Assembly: GCA_002995645.1 (NCBI GenBank)
Contig: PUHO01000003.1
Location: 19,869-83,868 of the forward strand
DNA: 64,000 nt
Direction of reading: 5' to 3'
From: SAR324 cluster bacterium
GTDB taxonomy: Bacteria; SAR324; XYD2-FULL-50-16; HCM1
The notes beneath the pieces were generated by a model, which saw only the letters and a list, made by a program, of their open reading frames with translations, was not told the origin of the DNA and made no database searches. A program made the translations under genes and the position numbers. The first letter of the stretch is position 1. Every line of letters begins with the position of its first letter. Of this stretch, positions 52,488 to 61,408 are shown piece after piece.

Positions 52488-53024
52488 TTAATGGGAAGAA
52501 AATATAGTTTCAGCTTGAGAAATAGCCGCAAGAAAAAGTTCAAAACGAAATTCATTATTATTTGCGTTAATATTTTCAAGCAGATCAAGGAAGCTATCCC
52601 AAGATTCTATTTCTTCAAAAGCTTGGATATAAGGAATAATGTAATGAAGTCGTGAAGCATAGGAGATTAATTTTTCCTTAATACGACCTAAACTTTCTTG
52701 GTGATTTTTTAAAATATGAATAGTATTTGTAATAACTTTCGTGATTCTGTATTCTAGTAATTTTGTGTTAATAGCTAAATCTTGTTCTAAAATAAATTCT
52801 TGCGTTGGATTTGAAGAATTAAAGAATCCACGAACAGAATAGGCAGCACGTAAATTAGCAAACGTACATTCGTAAATAGAATTTTTTTTCTGTACTTTTT
52901 TCCCTTTTCGTTTATTATTTAAAAAATAATCCCATCTGGAAACAGGTTTTTTAGGTTTATTTTTTGCAGAGTTTATATCGTAATTAAGTTGATCAGTTCG
53001 AATATTAATTTTTTTCATTTTCAT
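52488..53024 (-). CDS. Unknown small protein, basic N-terminus
   Basis: 178 residues, not recognised. The first 50 residues are very basic (KNKPKKPVSRWDYFLNNKRKGKKVQKK). The remainder is helical, with EYRITKVITNTIHILKNHQESL and a closing acidic helix region ending AETIFSSH. No signal peptide. The body pattern resembles small flagellar or secretion-accessory proteins (YaaR/DUF327-like) in size and composition, but this is weak. Its start codon directly abuts the start codon chosen for the divergent transglycosylase. Confidence 0.6.
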   Translation of the reverse strand: MKMKKINIRTDQLNYDINSAKNKPKKPVSRWDYFLNNKRKGKKVQKKNSIYECTFANLRAAYSVRGFFNSSNPTQEFILEQDLAINTKLLEYRITKVITNTIHILKNHQESLGRIKEKLISYASRLHYIIPYIQAFEEIESWDSFLDLLENINANNNEFRFELFLAAISQAETIFSSH

Positions 53025-55175
53025 ATGTTGCGTATAGTTTTTAGTATTAAGTTACGCACGATTTTGATTTTTCTTGTTTCCTTTTTTGTTTTGGCGACGA
53101 CCTGTTATGGATCAGTTAGCCAATACGCTTCGCAGTATAAGACTAAGAAATATTATAGCTTACTTTCTACTATAAAAAAAGCGGCAAAACAAAGAAATAG
53201 AGCTTATACTTTGACAGAGCTGTATATACTTTATTATTCGTACTTACAAACCGGTCAAATTACAAAAGCGAATCATTATTTTCATGCTATTCAGGCAAGC
53301 TCATCTGTTGTTGTACGACGTGTTACCTACAATACGACAATGAGCTATTTGTATTCTACAAAATCATATGATTCGTTAATTTCCTTATTTCATGTTGTCT
53401 TGAACGAGCACGATGCGTTTCTTAACGCCCGCGTGTTAGTTTTGTTATATGACACCTTTAAACACTATACTAATAAACCTAAACTGGCAAAGACGCTTCG
53501 TTGGTTTTTTCTAAATTATCCTAAGTTTCAAAAAGATCAGCGTTTAATGTTGCTTTATTTACAAAGCTTGCCGAAAGGATCAAACGAATATAAAAATATT
53601 TTGTTAAAATATTGGGTTGTGGCTTCGCATAGCAAGTTTAAAGCAGCATACAGGAAGCAATTAAAGCAAGTTAAAATATACAAAACAACAAGCGCTTATT
53701 TTCAAGATATTATTGAGCACATGCGCAATCAGTTGAGATATAGGGAGTATAAATATATACAGCAATACGTTCCTATTTATTTGAAAAAATTTCCTAATGT
53801 TTCGGAAAAGCAAATACAAGAATTACAAGATATTTTCTTTAGATCGTTTGTGTATAAGTCGCATTGGTATAGAATGATATGGTTTTTTCAAAGAACACAG
53901 AACTATAATATGTTCCATTTAACACCGGCAGACGTTATTTCATGGCAAGCATATGCCTATTTGAAAGTACGATCTATCACAAAAGGAACAAGGCTAGTTA
54001 ATTTATTAAAATCAAAAGGTTATAAAGACCTAGATAGGCATTACCATTTGTTGGCAGATTATTGGTTAGAACATGATAAGTATGACACAGCAAAAGTTTA
54101 TTTAGAACGTATGATCTCTTCTGAGAAATTACGTGTAAATCAATTAGCAGATAATAATTGGTATTTATTCCAAATGTATAATATTCATAATAATAAAAAG
54201 GGAATGGAGAATATTATTGACTGGGCTGAAGGACAAAGGTTTCATTATGCTGCCGATGGCGCGCGTTTTTGTTATTGGGCAATACAAAAAAAGCTAGGCA
54301 ATCGTGATGCAAATGATTGTTATAGCCGCTATCCATATAGCTACTACGGGATTGTAAGTAAATATAAAACCAACTCTAACGGCGCACTTTTAAACTCCCC
54401 TAAGTGGAGTGTCCCTTCTGCTAATATTTCTGATTTGTTAACGCAAAATCAAAAGGAAGAATTAAACTTTATTCTTTTTATGTATTTATCTAATAATAAT
54501 AAAAGCATAGATAAGTTTATTACATGGCGACTGCCTATAGCACAAGGGAAAGCTTATTTTATTGAGTTATGTAAAGTACTTTCTAAAACGCAAAATTATT
54601 ATCAATTATATAATCTTTCTACTAGTATTTTTAAAGGAAATAAAACAATTTATAAATTGGCTAAGGAAGATGATTCTATTAATGATTTACGGCGTATTGC
54701 CTTAACCTATTCGTATCCTAAAGTGTATTTTAATTTAGTGTTAAAATATGCCAAAGAAAGCAACGTATCGCCTTATTTAATATTAGCAGTGATGCGCGCA
54801 GAGTCTAATTTTCGTTATTATGTTCGTTCCAATGCCGGTGCTCTTGGGCTTTTACAATTAATGTATTCAACGGCAAGAGAGGTTGGCAGAAAACTACATA
54901 TATCCGTAACTAGATCAAAACTTTTAAAACCAGAAGTTAATTTGCGTATAGGTGCTTATTATTTACATACGCTATTACGTTATTATAAAGGTAATTTATA
55001 CTACACTATTGCCGCCTACAATGCCGGATATGGAAGAGTTCGTAAGTGGCGAAAAAGTACGGCAGGTAAACAGGGGAAAAATTATTTTGTTGAATCCATT
55101 CGTTTTGACGATACACGTAATTATGTGAAACATGTGTTACAAAATTATTATATCTACCAATTCTTATATAAATAG
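53025..55175 (+). CDS. slt: Soluble lytic murein transglycosylase (Slt-like)
   Basis: Periplasmic enzyme that cleaves peptidoglycan glycan strands to 1,6-anhydromuropeptides. Signal peptide MLRIVFSIKLRTILIFLVSFF ends near FVLATTCYG. A long superhelical TPR-like U/L domain (about 30-560) precedes the SLT catalytic domain. That domain shows ILAVMRAESNFRYYVRSNAGA with the catalytic Glu in RAESNF, then LGLLQLM and AAYNAGYGRVRKW, and ends RNYVKHVLQNYY. 716 residues from this start. The ATG at 53025 is preferred because it begins the signal peptide; reading from 52989 adds a non-signal leader. The end overlaps the next lipoprotein gene. Confidence 0.9.
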   Translation: MLRIVFSIKLRTILIFLVSFFVLATTCYGSVSQYASQYKTKKYYSLLSTIKKAAKQRNRAYTLTELYILYYSYLQTGQITKANHYFHAIQASSSVVVRRVTYNTTMSYLYSTKSYDSLISLFHVVLNEHDAFLNARVLVLLYDTFKHYTNKPKLAKTLRWFFLNYPKFQKDQRLMLLYLQSLPKGSNEYKNILLKYWVVASHSKFKAAYRKQLKQVKIYKTTSAYFQDIIEHMRNQLRYREYKYIQQYVPIYLKKFPNVSEKQIQELQDIFFRSFVYKSHWYRMIWFFQRTQNYNMFHLTPADVISWQAYAYLKVRSITKGTRLVNLLKSKGYKDLDRHYHLLADYWLEHDKYDTAKVYLERMISSEKLRVNQLADNNWYLFQMYNIHNNKKGMENIIDWAEGQRFHYAADGARFCYWAIQKKLGNRDANDCYSRYPYSYYGIVSKYKTNSNGALLNSPKWSVPSANISDLLTQNQKEELNFILFMYLSNNNKSIDKFITWRLPIAQGKAYFIELCKVLSKTQNYYQLYNLSTSIFKGNKTIYKLAKEDDSINDLRRIALTYSYPKVYFNLVLKYAKESNVSPYLILAVMRAESNFRYYVRSNAGALGLLQLMYSTAREVGRKLHISVTRSKLLKPEVNLRIGAYYLHTLLRYYKGNLYYTIAAYNAGYGRVRKWRKSTAGKQGKNYFVESIRFDDTRNYVKHVLQNYYIYQFLYK

Positions 55176-55842
55176 AATAGGAATAGGGCTAGTTTGCTTT
55201 TTATTAGTAAGCTTAACTTCTTGTTCTTCTACGACGCCGAAGCCAGTGCTTCCGCCGAAACCTGTAGTTAAAAAACAGATTCGACAACTAGATTGTCATA
55301 TGCATATACACACAAGTAGCATGCAAAAAGACGTAGATTGTTCTATTTTATTTACACAAGATAATCGCATTTTCTTTTCTATACGCCATTTTCTTACTGG
55401 TGAACTTTTTTCCGTATTACGTGATAAAAATCAGGTACGCTATTGGAAACACCTAACGCAAACTACTTGTTTAGTAGATCAAGCAGAGACCGACCCGGCT
55501 AATGCCCCGCTATATGCCTATACTTTGTATTTATGGGATAAAGTAATGTGGCAAGCTATTTTAGAGCAAGATATAAGTACTTTGCAAAAATATAATTGGG
55601 AACTTGTTAGCCAAGAAGATGCGCCTTCTTTACGCTATAATATAGACGAAAATACAAGTATTTTATTGAATTATGCTGCAGCGAAGCAAAGTAAAGATCA
55701 GTTTCTTTCAAAGGGCTTTACCTTGCTGATAGACGAAGGAAAAGAAAGAATTACTATGGATAACTTAGTTTTTTCAAAGAACATAATGAATTTAGAACAA
55801 TTTTTGCATTTATCTAGAGAATATAAAGAACGGTGTCCTTAA
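55132..55842 (+). CDS. Unknown lipoprotein
   Basis: 236 residues. The hydrophobic signal IGIGLVCFLLVSLTSC ends in the lipobox LTSC, with the acylated Cys at residue 31. A Pro/Lys-rich spacer follows (TPKPVLPPKPVVKK), then a folded domain with FTLLIDEGKERITMDNLVF. I do not recognise the domain. It overlaps the slt end by 44 bases and is followed by the CsgG/TolB-like gene, suggesting a shared envelope function. Confidence 0.75.
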   Translation: MCYKIIISTNSYINRIGIGLVCFLLVSLTSCSSTTPKPVLPPKPVVKKQIRQLDCHMHIHTSSMQKDVDCSILFTQDNRIFFSIRHFLTGELFSVLRDKNQVRYWKHLTQTTCLVDQAETDPANAPLYAYTLYLWDKVMWQAILEQDISTLQKYNWELVSQEDAPSLRYNIDENTSILLNYAAAKQSKDQFLSKGFTLLIDEGKERITMDNLVFSKNIMNLEQFLHLSREYKERCP

Positions 55843-55874
55843 TAAAATAAAAGATAAATCAGAGGATATATTTA

Positions 55875-57101
55875 ATGCAAAAAATTCTACTTACTATAGT
55901 TTTGTTGTATAGTATTGCTTCTTGTGGATATGCGGCAGATGTATTGCAAAATAATGCGGATTTAATTAATCAAAATACAAACGTTATTACTAGCGAGAAT
56001 ACAGACAAAGCAAGTGTGCTTGTGTTGTTGTTTGATTCGCAATCAGTTAGTTATATGACGGAACAAGCCTATAGCAAACTATTAGAGCAGAATTTAGAAA
56101 ATACCGGTGCTTTTGCCGTTACTAGCTATGACGAAGCAAAAAAAGCAATGCAAGATGCGAATCCAAAATTATTGCCTTGTTATGATAAAGGTTGCGGATC
56201 TAAAATGGCAAAAATACTGGGGATTAATTATATTATTACCGGTCAAATTACATTACAATCAAAGGATCTACTAAAGCTTAGAGTCGCTTTGTTGAACGTT
56301 TTAACAAATCAAGTTGAATCGGAAGATACTATTTATTTTTCTGATTTAACAAGAGATGATAAACTATATAAACTTGCAATAGACTTACAAAGAAATATTG
56401 TACTATACGGTCGTATTATTGATGCTAATAGTGAATTAGCGGTTATTAATCTTGGTAAAAGACAAGGAGTGAGCGTTGGTGATAAGTTTGTAATTTATGA
56501 TAGAGTGAATTTGCAAAATGCAAAAGCTTTACCTTTAGAAAAAACGTGGCATCATCGTGATATAGGTATCTTGACTATTAACAAAGTGGACGAGATCACA
56601 AGTGAAGGTAGCTATTTCCAAACAATAGACACGCCAAAACCATTACAAAGGATTCGTAGCTATCTCTCTAAAAGAAAGCAAGCCGATTTGATTGCGTCAG
56701 TACGACGTAAATTAGACGTTCATTTGCGGCATATTTTTGAGATAAAAAAAGAAATTAAAGTCCGCCCTGTGGTTCTTATAGACGTAGGCAAACTGAATTG
56801 GGAAAAACGCTTAGCCTCTGCTAAATCCACTAAGGCAATAGCGCAAGGCGTTGCGATTGGTTTATCTGCTGTAACCTTAGGTTTAGGCGTGTTTTACCGA
56901 CCAACGTTAATGATACCGTTTATTATTGGATTAGCTGCAAGCGGATATAGTACGTATTATTATTTTAGTTCAGCTAGTGATCTAGATCACATATTAGACG
57001 AAGGAAGATATAAACATTATATTGACTTTGCCCCGCCAAAAGTACATATACCAAAGAAAAAGACAAATCAAGTTGCCGTCTCTGCTGGATTTAAGTTTTA
57101 G
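55875..57101 (+). CDS. Exported CsgG/TolB-like envelope protein
   Basis: 408 residues. Signal peptide MQKILLTIVLLYSIASCGYA; a Cys in SCG might also serve as lipobox. Residues about 45-160 resemble the CsgG/TolB N-terminal domain: SVLVLLFDSQSVSYMTEQAYSKLLEQNL in order, then LLPCYDKGCGSKMAKILGINYIITGQI. The Cys-xxx-Cys-xx-GKxLGVxY pattern recurs in envelope proteins of delta-type bacteria and spirochaetes. A small beta domain follows (LGKRQGVSVGDKFVIYD). Two membrane helices lie near 320-365 (AIAQGVAIGLSAVTLGLGVFY and MIPFIIGLAASG). Exact role unknown; stress or surface assembly is possible. Confidence 0.72.
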   Translation: MQKILLTIVLLYSIASCGYAADVLQNNADLINQNTNVITSENTDKASVLVLLFDSQSVSYMTEQAYSKLLEQNLENTGAFAVTSYDEAKKAMQDANPKLLPCYDKGCGSKMAKILGINYIITGQITLQSKDLLKLRVALLNVLTNQVESEDTIYFSDLTRDDKLYKLAIDLQRNIVLYGRIIDANSELAVINLGKRQGVSVGDKFVIYDRVNLQNAKALPLEKTWHHRDIGILTINKVDEITSEGSYFQTIDTPKPLQRIRSYLSKRKQADLIASVRRKLDVHLRHIFEIKKEIKVRPVVLIDVGKLNWEKRLASAKSTKAIAQGVAIGLSAVTLGLGVFYRPTLMIPFIIGLAASGYSTYYYFSSASDLDHILDEGRYKHYIDFAPPKVHIPKKKTNQVAVSAGFKF

Positions 57102-57123
57102 ATGCTTATATGTCTTAAAAAGC

Positions 57124-57159
57124 AAATAACCACATATAGCAAAGTATAGGTGATTATTT
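57124..57159 (+). terminator. Possible bidirectional terminator between convergent operons
   Basis: 15-base arms at 57124-57138 and 57145-57159, pairing with one mismatch and one G-U, loop GCAAAG. It is followed by a T-rich stretch (ACTTTTCATTTGTTTTTG). It lies between the convergent envelope-protein gene and dgoD. The stem is AT-rich, so strength is uncertain. Confidence 0.4.
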
Positions 57160-57178
57160 ACTTTTCATTTGTTTTTGT

Positions 57179-58327
57179 TTACCACTCAGCAATAGCCCCG
57201 TCTTCATAGTGCCATATAGGATTACGCCATTTATGCGGTTCCGATGCTCTTTTAACAACAACTTCTTCATTTATATCAACGCCTAAACCAGGTAAAGAAG
57301 GTATGTTCATATAGCCGTCTTCAATTTTGAAAACTTCCGGATTTTTAAGGTAGTCTAGCACCTCTCCACCTTTATTATAATGAATACCCATACTTTGTTC
57401 TTGGATTAAAGCATTATAGCAAACGCCGTCTAGTTGTAGGCTAGAAGCTAAGGTTAACGGTCCTAAAGGGCAATGGAAGGCAACGTTAACGTCGTAGGCT
57501 TCTGCCATATTGGCTATTTTTAAGCCTTCGCTTATACCGCCGCAATGGCTTAAGTCCGGCTGTACAATATCAACCCAACCTTCTTGTAAAATAGCTTTAT
57601 AGTCATAACGTGAAAATAATCTTTCACCTGTTGCAATTGGTGTTGACGTATTGTTGACAATGTTTTTTAAACAATCAAGGTGTTCCGGTAAAACCGGTTC
57701 TTCAATAAACATTGGATTATATGGTTCTAGTGCTTTAATCAACGGTTTTGCAGCCGCGCGGTGAACGCGTCCGTGAAAATCTATTCCAATACCAAGCGAA
57801 TCGCCGCCGGCTTCTCTGGCTTCGGCAACGCGTTTTTCTACTTCTTTAATATCTTGTACGTTACTAATAAAAGCTTGTTGCCCTGTTCCGTTCATTTTAA
57901 CAGCATGAAAGCCGTTTTCTTTAGCACGGATAACTTGTTCGTAAATATTGCCCGGAAAGTCGTCGCCTACCCAAGAATACACTTGTACTTTATCGCGCAC
58001 TGTGCCGCCTAGTAATTGATGTACCGGAACGTTTAAGGATTTGCCGGCAATATCCCATAAAGCTTGATCTATACCGGCTATAGCACTCATCAGAATAGGA
58101 CCGCCACGGTAAAAACCTCCACGATATAAGGTAGTCCATAATTTGTTAATTTGTAACGGATCTTTACCTAATAAGTAATCGCTTAACGCTTCAATTGCCG
58201 ATTGAACTGTCCGCGCTCTTCCTTCAACAATCGGTTCTCCCCAACCAATTACGCCTTCGTCTGTTTCTATTTTTAGAAATAGCCAACGTGGCGGTACTAA
58301 ATAGGTTTCTAATTTTGTAATTTTCAT
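57179..58327 (-). CDS. dgoD: D-galactonate dehydratase
   Basis: Enolase-superfamily enzyme that converts D-galactonate to 2-keto-3-deoxygalactonate. It is close to E. coli DgoD throughout (MKITKLETYLVPPRWLFLKI, GEPIVEGRARTVQSAIE, FYRGGPILMSAIAGIDQALWDI in order). Metal and acid/base residues are present in GIDFHGRVH, FIEEPV, ATGERLF and AFHCPLGP. The C-terminus WRNPIWHYEDGAIAEW also matches. 382 residues. AAGGAG precedes the ATG. Last gene of the dgoT-A-K-D operon. Confidence 0.95.
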   Translation of the reverse strand: MKITKLETYLVPPRWLFLKIETDEGVIGWGEPIVEGRARTVQSAIEALSDYLLGKDPLQINKLWTTLYRGGFYRGGPILMSAIAGIDQALWDIAGKSLNVPVHQLLGGTVRDKVQVYSWVGDDFPGNIYEQVIRAKENGFHAVKMNGTGQQAFISNVQDIKEVEKRVAEAREAGGDSLGIGIDFHGRVHRAAAKPLIKALEPYNPMFIEEPVLPEHLDCLKNIVNNTSTPIATGERLFSRYDYKAILQEGWVDIVQPDLSHCGGISEGLKIANMAEAYDVNVAFHCPLGPLTLASSLQLDGVCYNALIQEQSMGIHYNKGGEVLDYLKNPEVFKIEDGYMNIPSLPGLGVDINEEVVVKRASEPHKWRNPIWHYEDGAIAEW

Positions 58328-58344
58328 TATACATCTCCTTTACG

Positions 58345-59250
58345 TTATGGTGTAATAATGGCTTTTAGCCCTTGTATCCCTGCTTCTTTAGCAGGAATAT
58401 TATTACTTTTAAGGTTATAGTATTCTAAAGCTATTGTATAAGGTAGTTCTAGTGATGCACTACTGATTATATAAATAGTTTTATTTTTTAAGTCTATAGA
58501 CTCAACGACTTTTGCTATTTCATATCCTATGAGTATGCCGGAAACATAAGAACCTATGATATTATCTTTGTCCGGTTTATTTAAAAAACTGGCACGTCCT
58601 TTAAATAGACTATTTAATAGGTTATTATTTTCTTTTGCTTCTTTAACGCCTTTAAGAAAATAAGCCGTATTAATTTCTTTAACGTCACTTGTCATTAAAG
58701 CGCCTAGAATAGAGTGCTTACACAGGATATTGAATAGCTCGCCTGTCATTTCTGTTTTAAAATCGGTTATTTGATTTCCTTCTAGTAACAGCCATTTACT
58801 ATGCGTTCCAGGTAAGCAAATCATGGCGTCTTTTTCTTTTATTGTATTAGCTATACCAAACGCTTGTATTTCTTCGCCTCGTATAACGTCAATAACTTCT
58901 TCGTTTGCTTCTTTTTTGATCCCCGGAATAATAAACATATTTTTTACGTCTTTCACAGGGACAATATGTTTATGTAATTCTTCTTTTGTGATAGGAATGG
59001 TTAATTGTGGCGCTTCTTGCCAGCCGTACGGACTAGAACCAACCATGCCGGACGTATAAATTGGAATATCTTCACTCTTTCTTAAAGGTTGAATACATTC
59101 TTGATAAAATTTTAAATAATTATCATTAGTTTTAAGAGATAATATACCGTAGTTTGGATAGTTGTTTTCACTAAGTATTTTAAAATTAGCGTCTAAACAA
59201 AATATCCTACAATTAGTTGTTCCCCAATCTATATAAATGAGCTCTTTCAT
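58345..59250 (-). CDS. dgoK: 2-dehydro-3-deoxygalactonokinase
   Basis: Phosphorylates 2-keto-3-deoxygalactonate at C6 using ATP. Family marks: YIDWGTTNCRIFCLD at the start, YTSGMVGSSPYGWQEAP, DVIRGEEIQAFG and LPGTHSKWLLL, then TEMTGELFNIL. 301 residues, slightly longer than the E. coli enzyme. AAAGGA lies before the ATG. It starts 22 bases after dgoA. Confidence 0.94.
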   Translation of the reverse strand: MKELIYIDWGTTNCRIFCLDANFKILSENNYPNYGILSLKTNDNYLKFYQECIQPLRKSEDIPIYTSGMVGSSPYGWQEAPQLTIPITKEELHKHIVPVKDVKNMFIIPGIKKEANEEVIDVIRGEEIQAFGIANTIKEKDAMICLPGTHSKWLLLEGNQITDFKTEMTGELFNILCKHSILGALMTSDVKEINTAYFLKGVKEAKENNNLLNSLFKGRASFLNKPDKDNIIGSYVSGILIGYEIAKVVESIDLKNKTIYIISSASLELPYTIALEYYNLKSNNIPAKEAGIQGLKAIITP

Positions 59251-59272
59251 AGTAAATATAATCCTTTTGTGT

Positions 59273-59914
59273 TTATAGTAATTGTTTATATGTATTTACA
59301 AAATCTATGGCAGATTTTTTAATATCGTCTAACGTCATATTTTGATTGAATAAAGAGTTGCCTAAGCCAAAGCCGTCTGTTTGATTGGTATAAAATTCTT
59401 CCATATTAGAAGTGCCAACACCACCAACAGCAAGTACTTTTACTTTGCTAGGCAAGACTGCTTTAATATTTTTAACATAACTAGCACCTAAGTTGCCAAC
59501 TGGAAATATTTTTATTGCCGTTGCTCCTAGTTTTAAGGCTTTGAAAGCTTCGGAAGGACTAAAGCAACCAATCATGGAAATCAAATCATGGTTATTAATT
59601 TCTTTTAATACGTCTTCATCCATATTAGGCGTAACAATTAATTCTGCTTTAATATCCGCTAATTTTTTGACATCTTCCGGATTTAAAACAGTACCGGCGC
59701 CAACTAGCACTTCCATAGGGCAATGTTGCCTTAATAGCTCAATACTTTTAAAAGGACTAGGCGAGTTTAAAGGTATTTCTATTAACGTGAAACCGCTTTG
59801 TATTAAAACGTCAGCAATAGCGCAAACGTTTTCAGGTAAGACGCCACGTAAAATAGCTACTAAAGGCATTTTTTCAAAAGCTTTGTTAAAGCGATTATGT
59901 AAATCTTTATTCAT
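59273..59914 (-). CDS. dgoA: 2-dehydro-3-deoxy-6-phosphogalactonate aldolase
   Basis: Class I aldolase that splits KDPGal into pyruvate and glyceraldehyde 3-phosphate. Motifs: PLVAILRGVLPENV, LIEIPLNSPSPFKSI, VGAGTVLNPEDV, ELIVTPNMD and the Schiff-base Lys in AIKIFPVG. 213 residues, close to DgoA. The IPLNSP motif marks DgoA rather than Eda. AGGA precedes the ATG. Confidence 0.94.
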   Translation of the reverse strand: MNKDLHNRFNKAFEKMPLVAILRGVLPENVCAIADVLIQSGFTLIEIPLNSPSPFKSIELLRQHCPMEVLVGAGTVLNPEDVKKLADIKAELIVTPNMDEDVLKEINNHDLISMIGCFSPSEAFKALKLGATAIKIFPVGNLGASYVKNIKAVLPSKVKVLAVGGVGTSNMEEFYTNQTDGFGLGNSLFNQNMTLDDIKKSAIDFVNTYKQLL

Positions 59915-59997
59915 ATAATTTCCTAAAGTTAATATTATAAATCTAAACTAGTACGTACTTAGCTAGTCAAGATAATGTTTGTTTTTATATATTCGTG

Positions 59998-61308
59998 TTA
60001 TTTATAATCTTGTATACGTTCTACTTTACCAACTAAACAAATATAAGACAAAGCCCCGCATATACCTAACCCGGCAATAAAGAGTAAAGGAATTAAGAAA
60101 CTTTTACCGTCAGATAAACAACCTAAAATAATCGGTACAATAATAGCAGCTAACGCTCCTGTAAAATTAAAAATACCACCACTTAACCCAATAAGTCTAA
60201 CAGGTGCGATATGAGAAACTAAAGACCACGTAATAGAGGCGAACCCTGTGGCAAAGAAAGCGATAGACATAAAAATAATTACAAAAATTGGTTGTGGGAA
60301 CAATTCGGCGCCAACAATAAACGAAGTTAAACATAGCCCGCTAATAATTGGGATTTTACGTGAAACAGCTAAGCTGCAACCTTTTTTATATAGGAAATCA
60401 GAGACAAAGCCGGAAAATAAAACGCCTAATAAACCGCAAATATAAGGTAAAGACGTCATAAACCCAGCTTTAATAAACGACATGTGATGATATTCAACAA
60501 GGTAAGTTGGAAACCAAGTTAAAAAGAAGATAGTAGCTCCACCAATGGCAAATTGACCTAGACATATGCCTATAAATTTACGCGATCGTAATAAAAAGAA
60601 AAAATCTTTAACAATTTCAGCAAAATCTGTTTTTTCTGTATTATGAATTGGATCTATCATAGCTCCTTTTTGAGAGATCATATCTAATTCTTCTTGTGAT
60701 ATACCCGGGTATTCTTTTGGATCATTATATTTAAAAAACCAAAAACCAGCCCAAAACACGCCGATAATACCGGTAATAATAAAGATAGACTGCCAACCGA
60801 ATTTAGTTAGTAATATAGCTAGTACCGGAGCAAGACAAGCTAGCCCAATAAATTGAGCAGATGTATAAATACCAATAGCGCTAGCACGTTCATGATCTGG
60901 TATCCACGTGGTTACAACTTTGTTGTTAATTGGGTAGCTTGGAGCTTCAAACATACCAATCAAAAAGCGTAAAGCAATAATGCCAAATAAATTACCAACC
61001 ATGCCAAGAGATATAGTTGCTAAAGACCATAGTAATAAAATAATAGCTAGTAAGTATTTAGGTTTGACTTTATCTACTAGCCAACCGCACGGTATTTGAC
61101 TGTAAGCATAGGCTATCCCCCATGCGGAAAAAATAAAACCTAATTCTGTATCTGAAAGACCTAGATCTTTTACCATTGCCGGCGCTGCAATAGAAAGGTT
61201 TGTTCTGTCTAGGTAGTTAATCACTACAGTAACAAAAAGTAAAAAGACTATAAAGTAGCGTTTTTTTGTAGGCGCTTTTTTTAAATGTTGTTTTGATTGT
61301 GTTTCCAT
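59998..61308 (-). CDS. dgoT: D-galactonate / sugar-acid MFS transporter
   Basis: Twelve-helix proton-coupled importer of the anion:cation symporter family (DgoT/GudP/GarP). Signatures: NYLDRTNLSIAAPAM in helix 1, WGIAYAYSQIPCGWLVDK, FLIGMFEAPSYPINNKV and ERASAIGIYTSAQFIGLA. A large central cytosolic loop lies at about 200-240. 436 residues. The ATG at 61308 is chosen because AAGGTGG lies just upstream with good spacing; the GTG at 61317 is inside that ribosome binding site. It leads the dgo operon, and substrate is assigned from its partners. Confidence 0.93.
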   Translation of the reverse strand: METQSKQHLKKAPTKKRYFIVFLLFVTVVINYLDRTNLSIAAPAMVKDLGLSDTELGFIFSAWGIAYAYSQIPCGWLVDKVKPKYLLAIILLLWSLATISLGMVGNLFGIIALRFLIGMFEAPSYPINNKVVTTWIPDHERASAIGIYTSAQFIGLACLAPVLAILLTKFGWQSIFIITGIIGVFWAGFWFFKYNDPKEYPGISQEELDMISQKGAMIDPIHNTEKTDFAEIVKDFFFLLRSRKFIGICLGQFAIGGATIFFLTWFPTYLVEYHHMSFIKAGFMTSLPYICGLLGVLFSGFVSDFLYKKGCSLAVSRKIPIISGLCLTSFIVGAELFPQPIFVIIFMSIAFFATGFASITWSLVSHIAPVRLIGLSGGIFNFTGALAAIIVPIILGCLSDGKSFLIPLLFIAGLGICGALSYICLVGKVERIQDYK

Positions 61309-61376
61309 TTTAACCACCTTGTATTATATATATGTTTTTCAATCATAGTAAATATAAATTACTACATGTACTAACT

Positions 61377-61408
61377 TATAGATATCTCTATACGGATCAA
61401 TCTGTCAA
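61377..61408 (-). promoter_or_regulatory. dgo promoter with overlapping inverted repeat
   Basis: On the minus strand, TTGACA (61408-61403), 18-base spacer and TATCTA (61384-61379). An inverted repeat TATAGA-N4-TCTATA at 61377-61392 covers the -10 region, a layout expected for a repressor site. A second palindrome, TACATGTA at about 61363-61370, lies downstream in the leader. E. coli dgo is controlled by the GntR-family DgoR; no such gene is in this window. Confidence 0.5.
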
